Counted from the stretch's first letter, positions 16,026 through 24,023 are shown. The stretch: 37,652 nt of DNA from Ruminococcus flavefaciens (GCA_902766595.1 CACXEJ010000041.1:1-37652); one strand, 5' to 3'. Made by a program: numbers and translations. The notes: generated by a model from the letters alone, not told the origin.

Positions 16026-17540
16026 TCAGTTTTTATTCCAGCGCTTTGCCGGAGCTTTTCTCTTTTCCGGTACAAAGCCGCCCTTTCCGAGCATATAGTG
16101 CCTCATCTTCACGACGTCCGCAACAGTACACTCGCCGTCGTTGTCAATATCCGCAGGCGGTTCGCTCTTCCGCTCAACAAGCTGCCTTTTCAGCAGTATA
16201 TAGTCAAAAACGTCCACTCTGCCGTCATCATTGAGGTCGCCGGCAAGGTACTCTATCTCCGGAATCTGCTTCTGCTCCTGCGGAAGTATGTTCAGGAAAA
16301 CATCGAGCGACTCGAGAGGTCTGCCGCTGAAATCAAAAAGCGCCTGATTATCAAAGCTCGAACCGTCCGTCACGGTAACGTGTTCGTCGAATTCCTTTGC
16401 AGCTTCGTTTGCCCAGCCGGAACCGTACTTTTCCCAAAGAGCGCGGCGCTGTTCCTGAGAGACGTTCTGAACTCCTATCCACGCAGGCTCCCAGTAAAAG
16501 GCTCCGAGTCCCCACTTGCCGCAGTCAGCCATAGCCTGGAACGTATCGGTCATGCACTGTATCTGACCGTCTACCGATATGTCATAAGCAAACTCACAGC
16601 CTGACGCATAAATGTCAACAGAATTACGAGCACCGTCGCCGTCCTGATTGGTATAGGGATAAGCCGTTTCAGCAACCATAACATACTTGTGATAGGTGTC
16701 ACCGATGTACTTCATAACGTCCACAAGATTATCTGTACCACCATGCCAGTAGGGATAGTATGAAGTTGCAAACACGTCATAGTCGAGTTTGCATTCATTC
16801 ATTATCTGCGCATACCATTTGAAATGGTCAGCGTGTGCCGGATTTGCAAAGTGATGCGCGATGAGGATATTCCTGTCAAAGTCGCGGACAGCCTTGTTTC
16901 CGCTCGAGAAGAGGTCGCATATCTTCTTCATATCGGTCTCGCCGCAGAAGAAGCAGTTTGTCTCATTGCCGACCTGAACCATTCCTATATCGCCGCCGTC
17001 AGCCGTCACGGACTCAAGCACCCATTTCGTCCACTTGTATATCTCGCCCTTGAGAGTATTGTGATCGTGCGGCTGCCAGTATTTCGGACGAGTCTGCTTA
17101 GCCGGATCCGCCCAGAAATCCGAATAGTGTATGTCCACAAGCAGCTTCATACCGTGCTCGGCAGCCCTTTTGCCTATTTTGCCTGCCGTTTTGACGTCAC
17201 TGTTTCCGCCGCCGTAGGTATGACCGTTGCCGTCGTTCGGCTCGTTCCACACGCGGACTCTGATGTAGTTCACTCCGTGCTCCTCGAGAACATCGAAAAT
17301 ATCACATTCCCTGCCGTTGTCGTCATAAAACTTCACTCCTGAAGCCTCTACCGCCTCTATCGAGGAAACGTCCACTCCTCTTATAGGTTCACCGCCGTTG
17401 ATGCTCTGATCAAACTGCGTGAAGGTAACTGCTCTCTCAGCAGCACGAACATTCTCCGTTTTTTCCTGCGCTGCGCTGCATGCTGCCCCGAGAGATATAA
17501 CGGCAGATGCTGCAAGCGCTGTGATTTGTTTTATAAACAT
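16026..17540 (-). CDS. Secreted GH53 endo-beta-1,4-galactanase with dockerin
   Basis: GH53 enzymes cut beta-1,4-galactan side chains of pectin (type I arabinogalactan). The 504-residue protein starts with a signal peptide (about residues 1-24). The catalytic domain spans about 52-390, with RGVDVSSIEA and IRVRVWNEP near its start, acid/base E193 in VGNETN and nucleophile E291 in VAETAYPY. Residues 434-486 are a dockerin with two calcium loops (GDLNDDGRVDVFDY and ADIDNDGECTVADV), so the enzyme should join a cellulosome. The tail after the dockerin is short and basic. AGGAGGT precedes the ATG, and a consensus promoter lies at 17575-17603. A cysteine at residue 21 (GAAC) is not a good lipobox. 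Confidence 0.94.
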   Translation of the reverse strand: MFIKQITALAASAVISLGAACSAAQEKTENVRAAERAVTFTQFDQSINGGEPIRGVDVSSIEAVEASGVKFYDDNGRECDIFDVLEEHGVNYIRVRVWNEPNDGNGHTYGGGNSDVKTAGKIGKRAAEHGMKLLVDIHYSDFWADPAKQTRPKYWQPHDHNTLKGEIYKWTKWVLESVTADGGDIGMVQVGNETNCFFCGETDMKKICDLFSSGNKAVRDFDRNILIAHHFANPAHADHFKWYAQIMNECKLDYDVFATSYYPYWHGGTDNLVDVMKYIGDTYHKYVMVAETAYPYTNQDGDGARNSVDIYASGCEFAYDISVDGQIQCMTDTFQAMADCGKWGLGAFYWEPAWIGVQNVSQEQRRALWEKYGSGWANEAAKEFDEHVTVTDGSSFDNQALFDFSGRPLESLDVFLNILPQEQKQIPEIEYLAGDLNDDGRVDVFDYILLKRQLVERKSEPPADIDNDGECTVADVVKMRHYMLGKGGFVPEKRKAPAKRWNKN

Positions 17541-17574
17541 TTCCTACCTCCTGTGTATAAACTCTGTTACCTCA

Positions 17575-17603
17575 ATTATACTGAGTTACAGCAGGTTTGT
17601 CAA
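17575..17603 (-). promoter_or_regulatory. Consensus promoter of the GH53 gene
   Basis: The minus strand reads TTGACA (17603-17598), 17 bases, TATAAT (17580-17575), both perfect, with a short leader to the ATG at 17540. Confidence 0.85.
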
Positions 17604-17654
17604 TCATATCCGTTGTGAATTATATTCGCACAGAGATTTCGCTGATAAGGCATA

Positions 17655-17683
17655 GAAAAAGAGTCCGGAGTATTTCCGGACTC
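17655..17683 (-). terminator. Terminator after asnA
   Basis: On the minus strand, GAGTCCGGA, a 5-base loop and TCCGGACTC are followed by a run of T. It closes the asnS-lipoprotein-asnA unit. Confidence 0.88.
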
Positions 17684-17694
17684 CTGAGATGTCA

Positions 17695-18705
17695 TTAAAG
17701 AAGAGTAATGCCATTTTCAGCGCATTTCTCTATCATATCATCAGGCCATATCGAGGACTGTACCTCACCGATGTGAGCCTTGTTCAGAAGGAGCATACAG
17801 AGTCTTGACTGACCGATACCGCCGCCGATAGTAAGCGGAAGAGTTCCGTCCGCTATCATCTTGTGATACTTGTACTGCATCCTGTCCTCTGCACCGCACT
17901 CGGCAAGCTGCGATCTGAGGGAATTCTCGTCAACTCTGATACCCATTGAGGATATTTCAAGCGAGTCATCGAGAGTCTCGTCCCAGAAGAGAATATCGCC
18001 GTTGAGTGACCAGTCATCGTAGTCGGGAGCTCTTCCGTCGTGCTTCTCACCGCTCTTGAGCTTGCCGCCGATACCCATAAGGAATACGGTCTTGTGCTCC
18101 TTGGTGATGAGTCTTTCTCTCTCGTGACCAGTCTTGTCGGGATACATATCCTCGAGCTCCTGAGTCGTGATGAAGAAAACGTCAGTACATATCTCGCCTG
18201 CGATCTGGGGATACCTGAGACTTATCTTGCGTTTTGTGTAGGCAACTGCCTTTACTATGGACTTCACAGCGTCCTTGAGGAACTCGATGTTTCTCTGCTC
18301 GCGTGTAACGACCTTTTCCCAGTCCCACTGATCCACGAAAATGGAGTGGGTGTTGTCTGTATCGTCATCGCGGCGGATAGCGTTCATATCGGTGTAGATG
18401 CCCTCACCGGGCTTGTAGCCGTAGCGGTAGAGAGCCATTCTTTTCCACTTTGCAAGTGACTGAACGACCTCTGCCTCGCTTCCGATCTCCTTTATGTCGA
18501 AGTCCACCTTGCGCTCAACGCCGTTGAGGTCATCGTTGATACCGCTGCCCTTCTTTACGATAAGGGGAGCTGATACGCGGTCAAGCGTCAGAGCGAACGA
18601 GAGTGCCTGCTGAAAAACGTCCTTGATGTACTTTATTGCATGCTGAGTCTCTCTCAGCGTGAGGGCAGATTTGTAGCCCTCCGGGATATACAGCGATCTT
18701 GACAT
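17695..18705 (-). CDS. asnA: Ammonia-dependent asparagine synthetase A
   Basis: AsnA makes asparagine from aspartate, ammonia and ATP. The 336-residue length is normal. The fold is that of class II aminoacyl-tRNA synthetases, and the ATP-site block GGGIGQSRLCMLLL near the C-terminus fits, as do SIFVDQWDWEKV and WSLNGDILFWDE in the middle. The frame runs upstream to 18759; the ATG at 18705 is chosen because AAAGGAAAG precedes it and it gives the standard MSRSLYIPEGY start. It is the third gene after the Asn T-box. No separate promoter is visible in the 89-base gap before it, so the T-box may also control it. Confidence 0.96.
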   Translation of the reverse strand: MSRSLYIPEGYKSALTLRETQHAIKYIKDVFQQALSFALTLDRVSAPLIVKKGSGINDDLNGVERKVDFDIKEIGSEAEVVQSLAKWKRMALYRYGYKPGEGIYTDMNAIRRDDDTDNTHSIFVDQWDWEKVVTREQRNIEFLKDAVKSIVKAVAYTKRKISLRYPQIAGEICTDVFFITTQELEDMYPDKTGHERERLITKEHKTVFLMGIGGKLKSGEKHDGRAPDYDDWSLNGDILFWDETLDDSLEISSMGIRVDENSLRSQLAECGAEDRMQYKYHKMIADGTLPLTIGGGIGQSRLCMLLLNKAHIGEVQSSIWPDDMIEKCAENGITLL

Positions 18706-18742
18706 AGTAATCACTTTCCTTTGCTTGATATTGAATATTTGA

Positions 18743-18772
18743 ACACCAGCCGGCGCCATTGACGGCTGGTGT
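18743..18772 (-). terminator. Hairpin between the lipoprotein gene and asnA
   Basis: A 10-bp stem (ACACCAGCCG / CGGCTGGTGT) with a 10-base loop. The minus-strand sequence after it (TCAAATATTC) is not a proper T-tract, so it may be a weak terminator or an mRNA-processing or stability hairpin. Confidence 0.5.
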
Positions 18773-18794
18773 GCTGTACATTTATTGGTTGATC

Positions 18795-19757
18795 TTACTT
18801 TACGCGCTTGAGTGTTCCTAATGTGCCTGTACTGTCAGCTATTATCATAGTGTCATCGTCAGTAAAGCGAACATTTGAAGGCTCCTTATCTGAATCATTG
18901 CTTGTGATAGTGCCTTTCTTCTCGTCATATATGTAATCCTTTGTATCGAAGTAATTCATATATGCCACGCCGCTCTTCTCAAACTTCATATAGCCCATTT
19001 CTGCTTTTGAGCCGAAGCCGTCAGGAATATCATATTTGCCGTATATATCATCCGACTTCTCGTCTCGCTTGAATGTGTAGAAGGTTTTATTAAAGCCTGT
19101 CTCGAAGGACTTTCCGTCAAAGTCGTATATAGGCATACATACTCCGCCGAGAGAGAGAGTCTTGCCCTTCATCGCAGTTCTCTCCTTGTCAACGTACAGA
19201 GCATTGGGCTCCTCGTCCTTGATGCACATTACTGATGACATATCCACATTGCAGCTGATAGTGCATACACCGTCATCGCCGAATTCCATTAAGCAGTCGG
19301 AGATCTCCATTCCGTGAAGATCATTCTCACCGATCAGTTCTGCAAGAGTATCCTCGTCGATCGACCACTTTCCGACGATGTCCCCGCCTATTTCACCGGG
19401 AAGGTCTTCGGGATCAACTGTTCCTGTTGACTTCTCCTTGGTGGTCTTCTCCTTCTTTGACTTCTTGGTAGTATCTTCCTCGGTCTCTTCTTCAGTATCT
19501 TCCTCAGTATCTTCTTCGGTGTCGTCCTCGGTAGCCTTTTCCTTGTTCTTCTTGCTCTTCTTTGTGGAAGCCTCAGTGTCGTCCTCAGTGTCGTCCTCAG
19601 TGTCGTCCTCGGTATTCTCCTCGTCACCCTGTGATGAAGAAGTTGAGGACTTTGCCTTCTTGGAACTGCTTTCGGAGTCGTCGTCAGAGTCTCCGCAGGA
19701 AGCGAATGAGATTGTGAGCAGCATACTTGCTGCAAGGAGTGCGATCAGCTTTTTCAT
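18795..19757 (-). CDS. Putative lipoprotein with acidic Thr-Glu-Asp repeats
   Basis: The 320-residue protein starts with a lipoprotein signal peptide whose lipobox ends FASC (C21). Residues 23-110 are a low-complexity linker of Asp/Glu/Thr repeats (TEDD units) broken by Lys/Ser clusters (STKKSKKNKEK, TTKKSKKEK). The C-terminal 190 residues form a globular, beta-rich domain beginning DIVGKWSIDED and ending GTLGTLKRVK, reminiscent of lipocalin-like 'GKW' lipoproteins; no enzymatic motif is seen. It should be anchored outside the membrane with the domain held away by the charged linker. It sits 24 bases after asnS and 89 bases before asnA, an odd position for an exported protein. Confidence 0.82.
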   Translation of the reverse strand: MKKLIALLAASMLLTISFASCGDSDDDSESSSKKAKSSTSSSQGDEENTEDDTEDDTEDDTEASTKKSKKNKEKATEDDTEEDTEEDTEEETEEDTTKKSKKEKTTKEKSTGTVDPEDLPGEIGGDIVGKWSIDEDTLAELIGENDLHGMEISDCLMEFGDDGVCTISCNVDMSSVMCIKDEEPNALYVDKERTAMKGKTLSLGGVCMPIYDFDGKSFETGFNKTFYTFKRDEKSDDIYGKYDIPDGFGSKAEMGYMKFEKSGVAYMNYFDTKDYIYDEKKGTITSNDSDKEPSNVRFTDDDTMIIADSTGTLGTLKRVK

Positions 19758-19781
19758 AATGATTTTCCTTTCTGTTAATTC

Positions 19782-21152
19782 TTAGCGGATAGAACCTACT
19801 GTTCTCGGGAAGAGGATAACGTCGCGGATATTTGCCATACCTGTTGTGTACATAATGAGTCTCTCAAAGCCGAGTCCGAAACCGCCGTGAGGCACTGTAC
19901 CGTACTTTCTCAGGTCGAGGTAATCAGCATAGGGCTCCATACTCATTCCTCTCTCCTCCATTGCAGCGATGAGCTTGTCGTAATCAGCCTCACGCTCGCT
20001 TCCGCCGATGATCTCACCGACACCGGGTACAAGGAGGTCAACAGCCGCAACTGTCTTTCCGTCAGGGTTCTGCTTCATATAGAAGGACTTGATCTCCTTG
20101 GGGTAGTCTGTAACGAATACAGCCTTCTTGAAGACCTTCTCGGAGAGGTATCTCTCGTGCTCGGTCTGGAGATCGCAGCCCCACTCAACAGGGTAAACGA
20201 AGTTCTCGCCGGACTTCTTGAGAAGCTCGATAGCTTCTGTATAGGTAACTCTGCCGAACTCGTGGGAGATGAGCTCCTCGAGACGAGCCTTGAGTCCCTT
20301 TTCAAAATGAGCGTCGAAGAATGCTACCTCGTCGGGACACTTCTGAAGAAGGTCGCCGATGACGTACTTGAGCATATCCTCAGCAAGCTCGATAACATCG
20401 TCAAGCTCCATAAATGCTACCTCGGGCTCGATGTGCCAGAATTCAGCGAGGTGCTTGGGAGTATTGGAGTTCTCTGCACGGAAGGACGGTCCGAAGGTGT
20501 AGATCTTGCCCATAGCAGTTGCAGCCATTTCGCCCTCGAGCTGACCGGATACCGAAAGACCGGCGCGCTTGCCGAAGAAGTCGTTTGCGTAGTATTCCTC
20601 CTCGGTCTTGTACTCAGTCGTGAAGCCGTTTGTAGTTACCTGGAACATCTCTCCTGCACCCTCGCAGTCGCTGCCTGTGATGAGAGGAGTATTGACATAA
20701 ACGTAGTTGTGCTCCTGGAAGTAGCGGTGGATAGCTGCTGCGAGCACGGAACGTACTCTCCATACAGCGTTGAATGTATTCGTGCGTCCTCTGAGGTGAG
20801 GGATAGTACGCAGAAATTCGAGTGTATGTCCCTTCTTCTGGAGCGGGTAGTCTGTGGGAGCGTCACCGAGAACTGTGAGTGCATTGGGAGTGATGTTGAT
20901 CTCGACAGTGTTGTTTCTGCCGGCAACGACAATTCCCTCTACCTTAACAGCCATACCTACTCTGGGCTCCTTGAAGTCGCTGTCGCCCTTTTCAACTACG
21001 ACCTGAATGTTCTTGAGTGAGGTGCCGTCGTTGAGCTCAACAAAGGCTACACTCTTGGAATTTCTCGAGGTACGCACCCAGCCGCAGACTGTTACAGTCT
21101 TGCCGACGTACTCCTGAGAGGTGATGATGTTTTTGATGTCGGTGTGTTTCAT
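19782..21152 (-). CDS. asnS: Asparaginyl-tRNA synthetase
   Basis: AsnS charges tRNA-Asn. The 456-residue protein has the N-terminal OB-fold anticodon-binding domain (VTVCGWVRTSRNSKSVAFVELNDG, residues 20-43). A class II catalytic domain follows, with FRAENSNTPKHLAEFWHIEPE as motif 2 and GFGLGFERLIMYTTG as motif 3. The FWHIEPEVAF form favours AsnRS over AspRS. The upstream T-box with an AAC specifier supports the asparagine assignment independently. It is the first gene of the unit that continues with the lipoprotein and asnA genes. Confidence 0.97.
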   Translation of the reverse strand: MKHTDIKNIITSQEYVGKTVTVCGWVRTSRNSKSVAFVELNDGTSLKNIQVVVEKGDSDFKEPRVGMAVKVEGIVVAGRNNTVEINITPNALTVLGDAPTDYPLQKKGHTLEFLRTIPHLRGRTNTFNAVWRVRSVLAAAIHRYFQEHNYVYVNTPLITGSDCEGAGEMFQVTTNGFTTEYKTEEEYYANDFFGKRAGLSVSGQLEGEMAATAMGKIYTFGPSFRAENSNTPKHLAEFWHIEPEVAFMELDDVIELAEDMLKYVIGDLLQKCPDEVAFFDAHFEKGLKARLEELISHEFGRVTYTEAIELLKKSGENFVYPVEWGCDLQTEHERYLSEKVFKKAVFVTDYPKEIKSFYMKQNPDGKTVAAVDLLVPGVGEIIGGSEREADYDKLIAAMEERGMSMEPYADYLDLRKYGTVPHGGFGLGFERLIMYTTGMANIRDVILFPRTVGSIR

Positions 21153-21194
21153 TATAATCTTTCCTTTCCGTAATTATTCAGGACGAGGAAATAC

Positions 21195-21437
21195 AAAAAG
21201 CTCCCGTCCCACAACAGGACGGGAGCATAAAACCCGTGGTGCCACCTGAATTATCGCAAAAGCGATCACTTTTGAGCCGCTGTAACGTGCGGAACACGTC
21301 TCGCCTACTGAGCATAGCGCCTTTCAGTCTGAAGCTCGGAAGTGTTATTCACGCGAACTCTGATATGCGGCTCTCACCTGCCCCGCACTCTCTGGGAACG
21401 ATATTTCGCACTACTTCTCTTCGTCATAGCATTTGAT
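21195..21437 (-). promoter_or_regulatory. T-box leader specific for tRNA-Asn
   Basis: The minus-strand leader of asnS carries the T-box sequence GGTGGCACCACGGG (21246-21233). It is followed by a terminator with a 10-bp stem GCTCCCGTCC / GGACGGGAGC (21226-21217 with 21209-21200) and five T. In Stem I, the stretch GTGAATAACACTTCCGAGC places AAC, an asparagine codon, at 21346-21344 as the specifier. In this class, uncharged cognate tRNA pairs with the specifier and T-box and prevents termination. It therefore should raise asnS, and perhaps asnA, when asparagine runs short. Confidence 0.93.
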
Positions 21438-21443
21438 GAAGAT

Positions 21444-21472
21444 ATTATATCACTTTATCACGCATTTGTCAA
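21444..21472 (-). promoter_or_regulatory. Consensus promoter of the asnS T-box unit
   Basis: The minus strand reads TTGACA (21472-21467), 17 bases, TATAAT (21449-21444), both perfect, placing the start just before the T-box leader. Confidence 0.87.
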
Positions 21473-21644
21473 TAGCCATTTTGGGCTTACAGGGCACAAT
21501 TATTAACAACTGACAGTAATATCACATTTGTGCAAGTTGTATAACGGAAGTGAAAACAACAACTGATTTACCGCCTTTCACGCCGGCAAAGTTGTTAACA
21601 AACTGTGAATTCCTACAAAATTTCCCAAGCCAAGCAACCAGTTA
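21473..21644. other. Intergenic stretch without a recognised gene
   Basis: Between the divergent asnS and LRR-protein promoters no credible coding frame or known RNA was seen. AACAACTGA-like words occur at about 21505-21512 and 21558-21566, and GTTGTTAACAAAC near 21593 is partly palindromic. These could be regulator sites, but the evidence is thin. Confidence 0.4.
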
Positions 21645-21673
21645 TTGATTTTTTATAGGGAAAATGCTATAAT
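21645..21673 (+). promoter_or_regulatory. Promoter of the zinc-ribbon/LRR protein gene
   Basis: TTGATT (21645-21650), 17 bases, TATAAT (21668-21673). About 80 bases of leader precede the ATG at 21761, with GGAGGA close to the start. Confidence 0.75.
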
Positions 21674-21760
21674 AAAGTTATTAAGTTCATACAATGTTAA
21701 TATTTTGTAGATTTCAACTTTGTCTATACACACAGTAATTATTGTTGGAGGATAATTGCA

Positions 21761-23887
21761 ATGAAAATGGTAAGATGTCCGGAAAAGCATTTTTATGATT
21801 CCGACAAATATCCCACCTGCCCGCTCTGCGAAAAGAATAAGCGCAAAGCCGGCATCGAGACCGATGATTCTCAGCGCAGAACAAGGATCGTCAAGCTCAA
21901 TCTCCGCGCAGCCAAGCATAAGCCGGAAGTTAAGCCCGAAACTAAACCCGTTGAGGAAAAGAAACCGGAAATCAAGTCCGAAGCCAAGCCCGCCGAGCAG
22001 AAGAAGCCCGAGGTCAAGTCCGAAGCCAAGCCTGCCGAACAGAAAAAGCCGGAAGTTAAGTCCGAGACTAAGCCCGTTGAGGAAAAGAAACCGGAAATCA
22101 AGTCCGAAGCCAAGCCTGCCGAGCAGAAGAAGCCCGAGGTCATGTCCGAGACTAAGCCCGTAGAGCAGAAGAAGCCCGAGGTCAAGTCCGAGACTAAGCC
22201 TGCTGAGCAGAAGAAGCCCGAGGTAAAGTCCGAGACTAAGCCTGCTGAGCAGAAGAAGCCCGAGGTAAAGTCCGAAGCCAAGCCCGCCGAGCAGAAGAAG
22301 CCCGAGGTCAAGTCCGAGACTAAGCCTGCCGAACAGAAAAAGCCCGAGGCAAAGTCCGAGACTAAGCCCGCCGAGCAGAAGAAGCCCGAAATCAAGACCG
22401 AAGCCAAGCCTGCCGAACAGAAAAAGCCGGAGGTCAAAGCCGAAAAGGGCGCTATAAGCACGAACAGCAGCGAAGAACTCGTTTCGATGATAAGAGACGC
22501 TATACCAGCGCCTCCCAAAACATTCCGCCCCCTGTCCGATCCCAAGGAAATGCTCGCTCCAAGGAAGAGCAAGACCGAACCAAAGGAAGTGAAATTCCCG
22601 GACAGAAAGTCGTTCCCCAACAAGCCGGTGCGCGATACACAGCCGATGAAACGTCCTGTGCAGTCATTAAAGGCTGATATGATCTCGGAGGAAGACCTCC
22701 TGCCGCCTGTTTCCGCAAAGGAAGCTATCCCGGACGAGATAGTCCTCGACTCAAAGCTCAGGCGAAGCAAAGCCGAAAAGGCTGCTGAGAAGAATCCGGA
22801 ACCGGTCAAGGTCGAAAAGGCTCCCGAAAAGAAACCCGAGCCGGTCAAAGCTGAAAAGGCTCCCGAAAAGAAGCCCGAACCAGTCAAAGCTGAAAAGGCT
22901 CCTGAAAAGAAGCCCGAACCGATCAAGGTCGAAAAGGCTGCGGTCAAAAAGGCTGAAAAAAAACCGGAAAAGATAACCAGTGAAAAGGTCATCTCTGAAC
23001 TCAAGGAGCTCGGAGAGATCGAAGCTCCAGAGGATATCGTCATCGACGATACCAACAATATGGCTATCAATCCCAAGACCGGCACTCTCGTCAAGTACAT
23101 AGGCACGTCCGAAGCCATAAAGATCCCCGATACTATCACTACTATCGGCAAATACTCATTCCGCGGAAACGAAACTCTCAAGAAGATCGTTATTCCCGAC
23201 AGTGTCAAGCTAATCGACAAATTCGCTTTCTGCCACTGCTTCGCTCTCGAGGAGATAGTCCTCCCGAACAGTCTTGAAGCTATAGGCGAAAACGCTTTCC
23301 TCAAATGCCTCCGTCTGCGCACCATAAACTTCCCCGAGTCGCTCAAGCGTATCGGCAAGGGTGCTTTCGGACGCTGCAACTCCCTCGAGAACCTCGTTCT
23401 CCCGGCTTATCTCCAGAAGATAAGCGACCTCACCTTCTTCTCCTGCAAGAGACTCAGAAGAGTGGTCATTCCCGGTTCAGTCGAGAGCATCGGAAACTCC
23501 GCGTTCTCCGAGTGCTACAACCTCAAGAAGCTGGTCATCTCGGACTCAGTCACAGCGATAGGCGAAAGTGCCTTCTCGTGGTGCAGGACACTCGACTCCA
23601 TAACTATCCCGTCAAGTGTAAAAACTATCGGCAACTGGGCGTTCTACGGCTGCCAGAACCTCAGCACCCTCCGCATAAGCTGGCAGACCAAGGACATCAA
23701 GGAGGACGCCTTTACAGGCTGCGAGAACCTCTTCAGCATCAATATCACAGAATTTGACAACCCCGATATAAAGATCGACGAGATCAAGAAAGGTCACCGT
23801 CAGACCGTCCGCGTGCTGAAGCAGATCAACCGCAAAAAGGCTGAGAGCTACGCCCGTGACCACGGCATCAGTATGCTCTTTATGTAA
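21761..23887 (+). CDS. Zinc-ribbon protein with KPE repeats and BspA-like LRRs
   Basis: The 708-residue protein has a striking layout. Residues 1-26 hold CPEKHFYDSDKYPTCPLC, a short zinc-binding motif (C6, H10, C20, C23). Residues 54-221 are twelve copies of a 14-residue unit, consensus KPEVKSETKPAEQK. A second array of four 13-residue units (KAPEKKPEPVKAE type) covers 340-391. Residues 455-661 are about nine 23-residue LRR_5 repeats like those of BspA surface proteins (IPDSVKLIDKFAFCHC). No signal peptide, membrane helix or sorting signal is present, so it should be cytosolic, unusual for BspA-like LRRs. It is transcribed alone. Function is unknown; the LRR part suggests protein binding held on a long charged stalk. 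Confidence 0.9.
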   Translation: MKMVRCPEKHFYDSDKYPTCPLCEKNKRKAGIETDDSQRRTRIVKLNLRAAKHKPEVKPETKPVEEKKPEIKSEAKPAEQKKPEVKSEAKPAEQKKPEVKSETKPVEEKKPEIKSEAKPAEQKKPEVMSETKPVEQKKPEVKSETKPAEQKKPEVKSETKPAEQKKPEVKSEAKPAEQKKPEVKSETKPAEQKKPEAKSETKPAEQKKPEIKTEAKPAEQKKPEVKAEKGAISTNSSEELVSMIRDAIPAPPKTFRPLSDPKEMLAPRKSKTEPKEVKFPDRKSFPNKPVRDTQPMKRPVQSLKADMISEEDLLPPVSAKEAIPDEIVLDSKLRRSKAEKAAEKNPEPVKVEKAPEKKPEPVKAEKAPEKKPEPVKAEKAPEKKPEPIKVEKAAVKKAEKKPEKITSEKVISELKELGEIEAPEDIVIDDTNNMAINPKTGTLVKYIGTSEAIKIPDTITTIGKYSFRGNETLKKIVIPDSVKLIDKFAFCHCFALEEIVLPNSLEAIGENAFLKCLRLRTINFPESLKRIGKGAFGRCNSLENLVLPAYLQKISDLTFFSCKRLRRVVIPGSVESIGNSAFSECYNLKKLVISDSVTAIGESAFSWCRTLDSITIPSSVKTIGNWAFYGCQNLSTLRISWQTKDIKEDAFTGCENLFSINITEFDNPDIKIDEIKKGHRQTVRVLKQINRKKAESYARDHGISMLFM
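21920..22423 (+). repeat. In-frame 42-bp coding minisatellite (12 units)
   Basis: Twelve direct 42-bp units encode the 14-residue KPE repeat. Some neighbouring units are almost identical in DNA while others differ at third positions, showing both recent duplication and older divergence. The unit length keeps the frame when copies are gained or lost. Confidence 0.92.
22778..22933 (+). repeat. Second in-frame coding repeat, 39-bp units (4 copies)
   Basis: Four 39-bp units encode KA(A/P)EK(N/K)PEP(V/I)K(V/A)E. They are separate from the 42-bp array and end just before the region leading into the LRR domain. Confidence 0.88.
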
Positions 23888-23897
23888 ATGAAACCTG

Positions 23898-23934
23898 AGC
23901 CATAGAGAAGTCAGCGCTCCTCTATGGCTTTTTT
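23898..23934 (+). terminator. Terminator of the zinc-ribbon/LRR gene
   Basis: A 10-bp stem AGCCATAGAG / CTCTATGGCT followed by a run of T, ten bases after the stop codon. Confidence 0.88.
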
Positions 23935-23975
23935 CATCGGCTGAGCTGACTTCTGAATTCTTTTTTGCAAAGGTA

Positions 23976-24004
23976 TTGATTTTACCGTAACAACGTGATA
24001 TAAT
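23976..24004 (+). promoter_or_regulatory. Promoter of the thiamine operon
   Basis: TTGATT (23976-23981), 17 bases, TATAAT (23999-24004), just upstream of the TPP riboswitch. Confidence 0.8.
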
Positions 24005-24023
24005 AATAACAGTGTTCGTTTGA

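Noticed and set aside
15857-16075. A 72-codon minus-strand frame in the hairpin element
   Set aside because: It runs through five stem-loops and into the GH53 3' end in another frame, with no ribosome site of note.
16026-17540. Reading the GH53 protein as a lipoprotein because of C21
   Set aside because: The residues before it (GAA) do not form a proper lipobox, and a dockerin-bearing enzyme is expected to be released.
19887-21020. A 377-codon plus-strand frame across asnS
   Set aside because: It is the complement of a highly biased asnS coding sequence; the product is low-complexity and the minus strand encodes an unmistakable AsnRS.
21920-22423. Regular direct repeats that might suggest a CRISPR array
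   Set aside because: The units are contiguous with no unique spacers and encode an in-frame peptide repeat.
21871-23379. A 502-codon open frame antisense to the zinc-ribbon/LRR gene
   Set aside because: It mirrors the 42-bp repeat, whose length is a multiple of three, so stops are absent by periodicity. Its product is a Gly/Phe/Ser repeat with no domain, and the plus-strand protein has clear domains and a promoter.
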